Shown piece by piece: positions 26,451 to 34,229 of a DNA stretch of 64,000 nucleotides (position 1 is its first letter; every line of letters starts with the position of its first letter). Made by a program: the position numbers and the translations under genes. This stretch comes from UBA1794 sp031552405 (GTDB lineage Bacteria; Bacteroidota; Bacteroidia; Bacteroidales; Bacteroidaceae). The stretch lies in the NCBI GenBank assembly GCA_031552405.1, contig JAVBMN010000001.1, forward strand, positions 1 to 64,000, given 5' to 3'. The notes beneath the pieces were generated by a model. That model was given only the letters and a program-made list of their open reading frames with translations. It made no database searches and was not told the DNA's origin.

Positions 26451-26552
26451 ATGAAAAAGAATGCAGATAATAAAAAGTGGCAACCCGAATGTTTCCTCTT
26501 GTGGGGATGGGGGAGGGATGCAGATAGATCTAGGGTATATATATGGGGTTAG
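26451..26552 (+). CDS. Possible 33-residue peptide
   Basis: ATG-started frame beginning MKKNADNKKWQPECF and ending at a TAG 22 bp before the hairpin at 26575. It is supported only by position downstream of the rightward promoter. Confidence 0.12.
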   Translation: MKKNADNKKWQPECFLLWGWGRDADRSRVYIWG

Positions 26553-26574
26553 TATTGTAGGGGTAATAATATAA

Positions 26575-26614
26575 AAATCGGGAGGCATAAGTTTACACTT
26601 ATACCTCCCGATTT
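26575..26614 (-). terminator. Terminator of glyA
   Basis: AAATCGGGAGG..AAGT/ACTT..CCTCCCGATTT, a stem of about 17 pairs with a 4-nt loop and one mismatch, 18 bp after the glyA stop. On the minus strand it is followed by T's. Confidence 0.85.
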
Positions 26615-26632
26615 CATATGCATGAGCTGTTC

Positions 26633-27913
26633 TTAATATGCAAAGAGCGGGTAGTTTTTCATTGTCTCATTTACATGTTCGCGTACTGAGGAGATTATCT
26701 TTTCGTCTTCGGGTGCATTAAGTACGGTTTCAATCATTTCTGCGATTTCCTCCATGAGATCTTCTTTGGCCCCGCGAGTGGTGATAGCAGGAGTGCCGAG
26801 GCGAATACCTGAAGTCTGGAATGCAGAGCGACTGTCAAAGGGAACCATATTTTTGTTCACGGTGATGTCGGCAGCTACAAGTGCTTTCTCTGCCACTTTA
26901 CCCGTCAATTCGGGGTATTTAGCACGCAGGTCCACGAGCATGGAATGATTGTCGGTACCACCTGATACAATGGTGAATCCACGTTTAATCATGGCAGCAG
27001 CCAATGCAGCAGCATTCTTCTGTACCTGAGTCTGATATTCTTTATAGGAAGGATCAAGTGCTTCGCCAAAAGCCACAGCCTTAGCAGCGATCACGTGCTC
27101 CAGCGGACCACCTTGAATACCGGGGAATACGGCAGAATCAAGCAATTGCGACATCATTTTGATTTCGCCTTTTGGTGTGGTCTTACCCCAAGGATTGGGG
27201 AAGTCTTTTCCTATCAGGATTACACCTCCACGAGGACCGCGCAATGTTTTGTGCGTAGTAGAAGTTACAATGTGCGCATATTTTACAGGGTTCTCAAGGA
27301 GTCCGGCTGCAATAAGTCCGGCGGGATGAGCCATATCAATCATAAGAAGCGCCCCTACCTTGTCGGCTATTTCGCGCATGCGTTTATAATCCCATTCGCG
27401 AGAATAAGCCGATCCACCGCCTACAATCAGTTTGGGACGCTCACGAAGTGCTACCTCTTCCATCTGGTCATAATCCACACGACCGGTTTCTTCCTTTACA
27501 TTGTACTCGCAAGGGCAATAGATGATACCAGAAGTATTTACCAGTGAACCATGCGAAAGGTGTCCGCCATGCGACAGATTTAATCCCATGAATTTGTCGC
27601 CAGGATTTAATACAGCTAAGAAAACAGCTGCATTAGCTTGCGCGCCTGAGTGAGGTTGTACATTAGCCCATTCTGCATCAAAAAGTTGTTTGAGTCGCTC
27701 TATAGCAATGGTTTCGCTCTGGTCTACCACCTCACACCCACCGTAATAGCGCTTGCCAGGGTACCCTTCGGCATATTTATTGGTCAGGCAGGAACCCATG
27801 GCCTGCATTACTTGTTCACTTACGAAATTCTCCGATGCGATCAACTCAATGCCTTTGAGCTGGCGCTGGCGTTCTTTTTCAATGATGTCGAAAATCAAAT
27901 CGTCTCTTTTCAT
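26633..27913 (-). CDS. glyA: Serine hydroxymethyltransferase
   Basis: Interconverts serine and glycine with tetrahydrofolate, feeding one-carbon metabolism; cytoplasmic PLP enzyme. The 426 residues cover the full family length. Visible are LIASENF near the N-terminus, YAEGYPGKRYYGG, NVQPHSGAQAN, MIDMAHPAGLIAAG, and the PLP-binding Lys222 in the conserved STTHKTLRGPRGG. A TAnnTTTG promoter lies upstream and a strong hairpin terminator downstream, so it is a single-gene unit. No glycine riboswitch features are seen in the 37-bp leader. Confidence 0.97.
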   Translation of the reverse strand: MKRDDLIFDIIEKERQRQLKGIELIASENFVSEQVMQAMGSCLTNKYAEGYPGKRYYGGCEVVDQSETIAIERLKQLFDAEWANVQPHSGAQANAAVFLAVLNPGDKFMGLNLSHGGHLSHGSLVNTSGIIYCPCEYNVKEETGRVDYDQMEEVALRERPKLIVGGGSAYSREWDYKRMREIADKVGALLMIDMAHPAGLIAAGLLENPVKYAHIVTSTTHKTLRGPRGGVILIGKDFPNPWGKTTPKGEIKMMSQLLDSAVFPGIQGGPLEHVIAAKAVAFGEALDPSYKEYQTQVQKNAAALAAAMIKRGFTIVSGGTDNHSMLVDLRAKYPELTGKVAEKALVAADITVNKNMVPFDSRSAFQTSGIRLGTPAITTRGAKEDLMEEIAEMIETVLNAPEDEKIISSVREHVNETMKNYPLFAY

Positions 27914-27949
27914 TCGAAAAACGTTTTATAATTGATTGATAATATGTCG

Positions 27950-27957
27950 CAAAGGTA
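27950..27957 (-). promoter_or_regulatory. -7 element for glyA
   Basis: The minus strand reads TACCTTTG, 36 bp upstream of the glyA start. Confidence 0.65.
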
Positions 27958-28117
27958 CATAATTTGATGAGATTAAAGAAAAGATCTGCATTAAAATCAT
28001 GATGAGGGATGGCTATTTCCGACTTTCCTGTAAGAGAGGGGCTTTGTGTTGCTATTTTTTCGAAGAGAGTCGGGTATTATTTCTTTCGTTTTTATAGCGT
28101 TTTTCGTATAAATATTC

Positions 28118-28125
28118 TATTTTTG
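28118..28125 (+). promoter_or_regulatory. -7 element for the AraC-type regulator
   Basis: TATTTTTG, 24 bp before the GTG start at 28150; this favours that start over a later ATG. Confidence 0.55.
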
Positions 28126-28149
28126 TACCTGATTTTGAAATAGAGTTAC

Positions 28150-29235
28150 GTGGATACTATATATTCTTTATTTATATTTATTTCTTCAATCGTTATGAGC
28201 GTATTGGGGTTTTGTTTCCTTTTTATTAAGGTGCCTAAGAAGCCTTATTTGAAAAACTATTGTATTTCGCGTCGTTTTCTGGCTATTTCTTATTTTAGTC
28301 TGGCTACAGCCAATCTGCTGCATCTCTTTCTGAGTGATAATGTGCCAGATATCAGGGTTGAGCCTTATTTGATATTGCTGGTAGCTTCTTTTCAAAGTTT
28401 TCTGTTTACATATTCTCTAATTACGCTGATAAATATTAAATACGCGACTTGCAGAAAGATCGTGTCTGAGCTTGCCTTTATTGTATTGATAGCTTCCCCT
28501 TTCGGAGTTTCATTGTTTTGTAAATGGGCTTCTGTTGAGGTGTTTGGCTACTGGCTGTTTTATTTATATTACGTATCTTTGCTATTGCGCTATACGTTTT
28601 CTTATATCCGACAGGAACGTAAATACCAGGGGCAGATGAATAATTCTTTCTCGGATCTGGAGCTTCGGCGTTTCTTCTGGATACGTTTCACATTTATATG
28701 CTCGTTATGTGTAGGCGTGTTGGTCTTTATTACACTGCTGATACCTAATTCTATTTATATGCGCTTCTTCACGGTACTTTACGTGCCTTTCTATCTCTAT
28801 TTCGGTATTCGGTATATAAATTATGTCAGCATGTTCCATTTGGCGGAACCAGTGTTAGATTTAATAGAAGAGCAAGAAGAAGAGTTACCTTCCGTAGTAA
28901 CCGACGAGCAACTTGTGGACCGTCTTGAGAGGTGGGTAGTGGAGAAGCGTTTTATTATTCCAAGTATTACCTTGGGCGAGTTAGCATCGGAAATAAATAC
29001 CAATCGCACCTATCTTTCATCTTACATCAACACTCAGAAGAAGATGAACTTCAATACCTGGATTAACTATCTTCGGATAGAGGAGGCGAAGTCTATACTA
29101 CTTCAATATCCAGAACTGTCGGTAGGAGACGTAGCTCGCAAAGTTGGATACTCAGAACAAGGTAATTTTACCCGGCACTTTTCTAAGTTTGAAGGAATAT
29201 CTCCTTTGGCGTGGCGTAAAAAGCAAATGAGCTAG
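28150..29235 (+). CDS. Membrane-bound AraC family transcriptional regulator
   Basis: A 361-residue protein starting at GTG. Its first ~235 residues form six or seven hydrophobic helices (for example SLFIFISSIVMSVLGFCFLF), and the last ~100 residues form an AraC/XylS DNA-binding domain: first helix-turn-helix around ITLGELASEINTNRTYLSSYI, second around LSVGDVARKVGYSEQGNFTRHFSKFEG, then ISPLAWRK. Bacteroidetes have many such membrane-anchored AraC regulators; the ligand and targets are unknown. It stands alone between divergent glyA and an intergenic region with hairpins. A later ATG (near codon 17) is a possible alternative start but would cut the first helix. Confidence 0.85.
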   Translation: MDTIYSLFIFISSIVMSVLGFCFLFIKVPKKPYLKNYCISRRFLAISYFSLATANLLHLFLSDNVPDIRVEPYLILLVASFQSFLFTYSLITLINIKYATCRKIVSELAFIVLIASPFGVSLFCKWASVEVFGYWLFYLYYVSLLLRYTFSYIRQERKYQGQMNNSFSDLELRRFFWIRFTFICSLCVGVLVFITLLIPNSIYMRFFTVLYVPFYLYFGIRYINYVSMFHLAEPVLDLIEEQEEELPSVVTDEQLVDRLERWVVEKRFIIPSITLGELASEINTNRTYLSSYINTQKKMNFNTWINYLRIEEAKSILLQYPELSVGDVARKVGYSEQGNFTRHFSKFEGISPLAWRKKQMS

Positions 29236-29707
29236 CTTCTAAGACATTCTATGTGTTAAAAACGCACTATTTCAATGTTTTTCTTAGTGTTTTTGTCAAA
29301 ACGTACGAAGATTTGTATGTTTTGATAAATCCCTTTCTCACTCTCTACCATACCTTTGCCCTCGAAATTCACTGAAGTGCGTATTAGTCTTCTAGTGGAG
29401 TTTTATAGGTGTTAGATGACACGCAGTGTTATCGGTTTACGAATAAAGAAGCGTGTGTAAATAACATCCTTCTTTATTCGTTTACTAAAGTTTCGGAAAT
29501 TTTTGATGCGAGAATTCCTTTTGTTTTATAGCATATTATGCGGGATATAGTGTTTGCGAAAATGCAACTTTTGCATTTTCTGAGTGGAGTTTTTTTGTAT
29601 ATAATAGGGGTAGACTAGACCCCTCCTTTCTAGCACAGCGCTAAGATTAGAGAATCTTAGCGCTGTGTGCGTATTATACTTCCTCTGAGAGGAAAGTGTA
29701 TATGTCT
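29236..29707. other. Hairpin-rich gap without a protein gene
   Basis: Four inverted repeats are visible: TCAAAAC..GTTTTGA with extensions (29296-29326), CGAATAAAGAAG/CTTCTTTATTCG (29440-29480), GAAAATGCAA/TTGCATTTTC (29558-29580) and a perfect 15-bp stem CACAGCGCTAAGATT/AATCTTAGCGCTGTG with a 4-nt loop (29634-29667). Only some can be terminators: the last lies after both the AraC gene and the convergent flavin reductase gene. A good -7 element, TACCTTTG, lies at 29351-29358. Confidence 0.5.
29365..29485 (+). ncRNA. Candidate small RNA
   Basis: A transcript started from TACCTTTG (29351-29358) would run about 120 nt to the 12-13-bp hairpin at 29439-29481 without any protein-coding frame of note. 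The hairpin loop is 17 nt and the following T-run is short, so termination is uncertain. The boundaries are estimates. Confidence 0.25.
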
Positions 29708-30271
29708 TTATTTCGGTTTCTTTTCTACTGACCAGCCAAACTTTCCAATCTTCTCACCCATTTTGTAGTAGGCACCATGGAGATACACCAAGGGGTGACT
29801 ATTGTCCAGATTGAATTTCCCGGTTTCAGGATCCATATATTTCTCGTTGGCGCGTACATTTACTACTTCGGCAATAAACATATCGTGCGAGCCTAAGGAT
29901 ATGATCTCTTGCACGCGACACTCGATACTAAGGGGTGATTCCTCTACGATGGGGGCTTGTACGATGGTAGCTTTTCCGGGGGTGAGGTTCATTTCGTGGA
30001 ATTTGTTGTGATCACGGCCGGAACACACACCACACCAGTCGGTAGCCTTCGCCATTTCTTCGGTGGTGAGGTTTATCACAAACTCCATATTCTTCTTAAT
30101 GATAGCGTAGGAATGCCGTTCCGGACGTACGGATATGTAGCACATCGGCGGATTGGTACATAGTGTGCCTGTCCATGCAATGGTGACAAGGTTGTATTCT
30201 TCTTCGCTGGCTCCACAGCTTACCAGTACGGCAGGCAAGGGATATATCATTGTTCCGGGCTTAAAATCCAT
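29708..30271 (-). CDS. Flavin reductase-like (flavoredoxin family) protein
   Basis: A 187-residue FMN-binding split-barrel protein. It opens with MIYPLPAVLVSCG, and VTIAWTGTLCTNPPMCYISVRPERHSY is the typical FMN-binding stretch, followed by EFVINLTTEEMAKATDWCGVCSGRDHNKF. The SPLSIECRVQEIISLGSHDMFIAEVV strand matches flavoredoxin and flavin reductases. It likely binds FMN and passes electrons from NAD(P)H; the partner is unknown. It lies 36 bp after pyrI on the same strand and is probably co-transcribed with pyrBI, though a direct role in pyrimidine synthesis is not evident. Confidence 0.85.
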   Translation of the reverse strand: MDFKPGTMIYPLPAVLVSCGASEEEYNLVTIAWTGTLCTNPPMCYISVRPERHSYAIIKKNMEFVINLTTEEMAKATDWCGVCSGRDHNKFHEMNLTPGKATIVQAPIVEESPLSIECRVQEIISLGSHDMFIAEVVNVRANEKYMDPETGKFNLDNSHPLVYLHGAYYKMGEKIGKFGWSVEKKPK

Positions 30272-30307
30272 GTGGCTTTGTCTATAAGGTAAGGGAATGG
30301 GATCGCG

Positions 30308-30763
30308 TTATTTCAACTTAATTTGCTCCAGACAATGTTCTTTTTCGCAATAATGGCATTTCAGGATACCGTTTTGCTTGTCGGTCACATGAAAGAAGCT
30401 GGCCATCGGTTCGTTGTTGGTAATACATTTTGGGTTGGGACAGAGTACAATATCTACCAGATTTTCAGGCATGTATACTCTTCTCTTCTCGATAACTTCA
30501 TAGTCGCGAATCACGTTCAGTACACTATTGGGTGCTACCACGGAGATTCGGCTGATTTCTTCATCGGAAAAGAATTTGTCGGCAATCTTGATAATCCCTT
30601 TTCGTCCCAATTTCTTGCTAATCAGGTTATTTCCTATGGATACCTGACAGTCCATGCTTTCCAGTTGCAGGAGTGAGGCTACCATAAAGACTTTCTCAGT
30701 AGGGATATGGTCGATAACCGTACCGTTCTCTACGGCAGCCACTTGTAATTCCTTCTTTGTCAT
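30308..30763 (-). CDS. pyrI: Aspartate carbamoyltransferase regulatory chain
   Basis: The nucleotide-binding regulatory subunit of aspartate transcarbamoylase, with PyrB forming the allosteric holoenzyme inhibited by CTP and activated by ATP. The 151-residue length is usual. The N-terminal allosteric domain begins with VAAVENGTVIDHIP, and the C-terminal zinc domain has four cysteines in CPNPKCITN and CHYCEKEH. It follows pyrB by 18 bp. This class B enzyme arrangement indicates feedback regulation at protein level. Confidence 0.96.
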   Translation of the reverse strand: MTKKELQVAAVENGTVIDHIPTEKVFMVASLLQLESMDCQVSIGNNLISKKLGRKGIIKIADKFFSDEEISRISVVAPNSVLNVIRDYEVIEKRRVYMPENLVDIVLCPNPKCITNNEPMASFFHVTDKQNGILKCHYCEKEHCLEQIKLK

Positions 30764-30781
30764 AGTGGGGATGTTTAGGTG

Positions 30782-31708
30782 TTATTTGATCTGATCCAAG
30801 GTAATACCCAGTGCATTGCAGATGATGGCCTGGCGGGCGAAGAGTCCGTTGCGAGCCTGTTGAAAGTAATACGCCTTTTCGTTGTCATCCACTTTGTAGT
30901 CGATCTCGTTAACACGAGGCAGGGGATGCAGGACGCGCAGGTTGGGTTTGCTATGCTCCAGCATTTTGTTGCGCAGGATGTATACATCCTTCACACGTTC
31001 ATATTCCATGAGATCCGTAAAGCGCTCACGCTGCACACGGGTCATATATATGATATCGGCTTCGGCGATGGTTTCCTCATTGAACTCACTGTGTTCTACG
31101 TATTTAATACCGTTTTCGTGGCAGTACAGCTTGTACTCCTCAGGCATTTTCAGTTCATTAGGGGCTATAAAGTGGAATGTAGGGTTGAAATGCCGCATGG
31201 CCTGAAGGAGGGAGTGTACGGTACGTCCGTACTTAAGGTCGCCCACCAGGTGGATATTAAGATCTTCCAGCGTGCCTTGCGTCTTTTGAATGGAGTACAA
31301 GTCGAGCATGGTCTGCGAGGGATGCTGGTTGGCCCCGTCGCCGGCGTTAATAATTGGTACCAAAGAGATCTCACTAGCATAGCGTGCGGCCCCTTCCAGG
31401 TGATGGCGCATCACGATGAGATCGGCATAATTGCTCACCATCGTGATGGTATCTTTCAGGGATTCTCCTTTGGATGTACTGGTACTCGAGGCATCCGAGA
31501 ACCCGATGACGTGTCCTCCAAGTCGGTTCACCGCAGTCTCAAAACTGAGGCGGGTACGGGTGGAGGGCTCAAAAAAGAGGGTAGCTACAACCTTGCCATT
31601 CAACAGGTTTCGGTTAGGTTTTTTCTCAAACTCCCGGGCCATTTCCAGGAGGTACAGGATTTTTTCTTTAGAATGTTCGGCGATAGAGACAAAACTGTTC
31701 ATTTCCAT
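30782..31708 (-). CDS. pyrB: Aspartate carbamoyltransferase catalytic chain
   Basis: Joins carbamoyl phosphate and aspartate to carbamoylaspartate, the second step of pyrimidine synthesis. The 308 residues include the carbamoyl phosphate loop FFEPSTRTRLSFE, the 80s loop lysine in STSKGESLKDT, NAGDGANQHPSQTMLDLYSI, MTRVQRERF and HPLPRVNEI. It is the first gene of a minus-strand unit, pyrB-pyrI-flavin reductase, driven by a promoter about 50 bp upstream. I see no PyrR-type attenuator in the short leader. Confidence 0.97.
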   Translation of the reverse strand: MEMNSFVSIAEHSKEKILYLLEMAREFEKKPNRNLLNGKVVATLFFEPSTRTRLSFETAVNRLGGHVIGFSDASSTSTSKGESLKDTITMVSNYADLIVMRHHLEGAARYASEISLVPIINAGDGANQHPSQTMLDLYSIQKTQGTLEDLNIHLVGDLKYGRTVHSLLQAMRHFNPTFHFIAPNELKMPEEYKLYCHENGIKYVEHSEFNEETIAEADIIYMTRVQRERFTDLMEYERVKDVYILRNKMLEHSKPNLRVLHPLPRVNEIDYKVDDNEKAYYFQQARNGLFARQAIICNALGITLDQIK

Positions 31709-31760
31709 ATAGCGTGGCTTTTCGATTCATGAATGAAGAAGGGTTCACGTTTTCTGCCCT

Positions 31761-31791
31761 CAAAGGTAGAGAAAAAAATGGTTCTGCGAAA
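31761..31791 (-). promoter_or_regulatory. Promoter of the pyrBI unit
   Basis: The minus strand has TACCTTTG (31761-31768) and TTTC (31788-31791) with a 19-bp spacer, nearly perfect for the Bacteroidetes consensus. Confidence 0.75.
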
Positions 31792-31816
31792 CTTCTGTTA
31801 TTAAATTATTTATTTC

Positions 31817-31824
31817 TATTTTTG
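31817..31824 (+). promoter_or_regulatory. -7 element for the PBP1A unit
   Basis: TATTTTTG, placing the transcript start near 31831, just before the small frame at 31837 and about 70 bp before the PBP frame. It is divergent from the pyrB promoter. Confidence 0.6.
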
Positions 31825-31836
31825 CGGATAAAATCA

Positions 31837-31914
31837 ATGAACTCTTCGGACGACGAGGCCTTATTCAGGTTGTTTTTGAAGAAAATAAAGTGTTATATCC
31901 TTGGAAAAGACTAA
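31837..31914 (+). CDS. 25-codon upstream reading frame overlapping the PBP1A start
   Basis: An ATG-started frame (MNSSDDEALFRLFLKKIKCY..) begins a few bases after the predicted transcript start and ends in a TAA at 31912, overlapping the TTG start of the PBP frame by 14 nt. It could be a leader peptide coupled to PBP translation, or the true N-terminus joined to the PBP by a sequencing frameshift or ribosomal shift (+1). Neither can be decided from sequence. Confidence 0.3.
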   Translation: MNSSDDEALFRLFLKKIKCYILGKD

Positions 31915-34225
31915 GAAGACGCCCCGTTTTGTGGTGCGATTTGTAATTTTTGTATGGCTGCTTTTCTTTCTGCTGATTGCAGCGGCTACTCTATTGTTCA
32001 CTGCTATTTCAAAGGGCTGGATCGGTTATATGCCTCCGGTGGAAGAGCTGGAAAACCCCAATTATAAGTTTGCCTCAGAGGTTATTTCTGCGGATAATAA
32101 AGTGCTGGGCACCTATTCGCTCAGTAAGGAAAACCGGGTATATGTAGGTTACCACGAGCTTCCTCCCCAACTTATAAAGGCACTGATTGCTACAGAAGAC
32201 ATACGTTTTTATGACCATTCGGGTATCGACTTTCGTTCGTTGGGGCGTGCCGTGGTAAAGCGTGGTTTTATGCATCAGAAGAATGCCGGTGGTGGAAGCA
32301 CCATTACCCAGCAGCTTTCCAAGCAGCTATACTCCCCTCCCGCCGACAGTAAAGTGGAACGCCTGCTGCAAAAACCCATCGAGTGGGTGATTGCCGTGCA
32401 GCTGGAGCGCTTTTATACAAAGGATGAGATATTAACCCTTTATCTTAACAAGTACGACTGGGGCTATAGCGCTGTGGGTATCCGTAATGCGGCGATGACG
32501 TATTTCGGAAAAGAACCTGTCAACTTAGACTTGGGAGAGGCTGCCACCTTGATAGGAATGTGCCAGAATTCCTCCCTGTTTAACCCCGTGCGCCGCAATG
32601 AGCTTACTCAGAAACGCCGTAATATAGTATTGTCGCAGATGGAGAAGGCTGGATACATTACGGCCGAAGAATGCGATTCCACACAAGCCATTCCTCTCAG
32701 TCTGAAGTTCCACCCGGTGACTCATAAAGATGGACTGGCCACTTACTTCCGCGAATACCTCCGTCTGATTATGACGGCCAAGAAGCCGCAGCGTGGCAAT
32801 TACGCCTCCTGGCAGAATCAGAATTACTACGAAGACTCCCTGTCCTGGGAAACAAACCCCGTGTATGGCTGGTGTAATAAGAATACCAACAAAGATGGTA
32901 ACAACTACAATATCTATACAGACGGGCTGAAGATTTATACTACGATCGACTCCCGTATGCAGCAATATGCAGAGGATGCCGTGCGCGAACATGTAGGCGA
33001 ATACCTGCAACCCGCCTTCTTTGCAGATCAAAAGGGCAAAAAGAATGCCCCTTACACCAATCTGACCGATGCGCAGGTAGTGCAGGCGATAGACCGTTCC
33101 ATAAAGCAGAGCGACCGCTATCGTGCCATGAAGAAAGCAGATTGCAGCGAAAAAGAAATCCAGGACGCCTTCCACCGAAAGGAATCCATGAGTGTGTTTA
33201 CCTGGCGCGGCGTGAAGGATACGGTGATGACCCCATTGGACTCTATCCGCTACTATAAATACTACCTCCGCTCAGGCCTGGTATCTATGGATCCCATGAC
33301 AGGCGCTGTAAAGGCATACGTGGGAGGCCCCAACTATGCCTTCTTCCAGTATGACATGGCTCTGCGTGGCCGCCGGCAGGTAGGTTCTACCATGAAGCCC
33401 TTTGTGTATTCACTGGCTATGGAGCATGGCATGACACCTTGCGACGTGACTATCAACCAGCCTTACAGTATCGGCACATGGAGCCCGCGTAACTCCTCGA
33501 GCGCCCGTGTGGGCGAACTGGTATCCCTGCGCTGGGGCCTGTCACAGTCCAACAACTGGATCACGGCCTACCTTATGACCCGCCTCAGTCCTTTTGAATT
33601 GGTTAACCTGGTGCACTCCTTTGGAGTGGCGAATAAAGAAATATACCCCAGTGTAGCGCTATGCCTGGGCCCGTGTGAGATTTCCGTGGGTGAGATGGCC
33701 AGTGCCTATACAGCTTTTGTGAATAAAGGCTTGCGCGTAGCTCCCATGCTTGTGACCCGTATTGAGGATGCAGATGGGAATATCCTTGCCAATTTCTCTC
33801 CCCAAATGAATGAAGTAATCAGTGCTCAGAGCGCCCAAAACATGCTCTCCATGCTGGTAGCTGTGGTGGATGAGGGTACCGGCAGACGCTTGCGTCGTTA
33901 TACCCAGGCGGCTGCCGGGGGTAAAACGGGAACTACGCAGAACAATTCCGACGGATGGTTTGTAGGTTTCACTCCCTCGCTGGTTACTGCCTGCTGGGTA
34001 GGAGGTGAGGATCGCGACATTCACTTCCGCTCCATGGCCATGGGACAGGGTGCCTCTATGGCGCTTCCTGTATGGGGGCTCTACATGAAGAAAGTCTTTG
34101 CCGACTCTGCGCTTCCCTATAAAGAGAATGAGAAATTCCCAACCGGTGTACAGAGTGATTGCAGCAATGACTCGATTCCTGTGGAATACCCTGCAGGAGT
34201 GGATAGTATTATCATTGAGAATTAA
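31901..34225 (+). CDS. Class A penicillin-binding protein (PBP1A type)
   Basis: A bifunctional peptidoglycan glycosyltransferase/transpeptidase of 774 residues anchored by one N-terminal helix (VIFVWLLFFLLIAAATLLF). The GT51 domain shows the catalytic Glu in LIATEDIRFYDHSGID, GGSTITQQL and the second motif QLERFYTKDEILTLYLN. The transpeptidase domain shows SxxK at GSTMKPF (Ser496), SQSNN and KTGTT. The only in-frame start is TTG at 31901 (or a downstream codon), since TAA precedes it at 31886; this weak start overlaps a 25-codon upstream frame. The next gene overlaps or abuts its stop, so the two are probably coupled. Confidence 0.92.
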   Translation: MEKTKKTPRFVVRFVIFVWLLFFLLIAAATLLFTAISKGWIGYMPPVEELENPNYKFASEVISADNKVLGTYSLSKENRVYVGYHELPPQLIKALIATEDIRFYDHSGIDFRSLGRAVVKRGFMHQKNAGGGSTITQQLSKQLYSPPADSKVERLLQKPIEWVIAVQLERFYTKDEILTLYLNKYDWGYSAVGIRNAAMTYFGKEPVNLDLGEAATLIGMCQNSSLFNPVRRNELTQKRRNIVLSQMEKAGYITAEECDSTQAIPLSLKFHPVTHKDGLATYFREYLRLIMTAKKPQRGNYASWQNQNYYEDSLSWETNPVYGWCNKNTNKDGNNYNIYTDGLKIYTTIDSRMQQYAEDAVREHVGEYLQPAFFADQKGKKNAPYTNLTDAQVVQAIDRSIKQSDRYRAMKKADCSEKEIQDAFHRKESMSVFTWRGVKDTVMTPLDSIRYYKYYLRSGLVSMDPMTGAVKAYVGGPNYAFFQYDMALRGRRQVGSTMKPFVYSLAMEHGMTPCDVTINQPYSIGTWSPRNSSSARVGELVSLRWGLSQSNNWITAYLMTRLSPFELVNLVHSFGVANKEIYPSVALCLGPCEISVGEMASAYTAFVNKGLRVAPMLVTRIEDADGNILANFSPQMNEVISAQSAQNMLSMLVAVVDEGTGRRLRRYTQAAAGGKTGTTQNNSDGWFVGFTPSLVTACWVGGEDRDIHFRSMAMGQGASMALPVWGLYMKKVFADSALPYKENEKFPTGVQSDCSNDSIPVEYPAGVDSIIIEN

Positions 34226-34229
34226 TGCG

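Noticed and set aside
26280..26588. 102-codon minus-strand frame covering the inverted repeat and the glyA terminator
   Set aside because: It spans a terminator hairpin and recombination-type repeat, has low-complexity composition and no recognisable domain.
30779..31732. 317-codon plus-strand frame opposite pyrB
   Set aside because: Shadow of the pyrB gene; its translation has no domain, while pyrB motifs are complete on the minus strand.
34098..34229. N-terminal extension of the DUF4421 protein
   Set aside because: It overlaps the PBP1A gene by more than 120 bp and would precede the signal peptide with charged residues.
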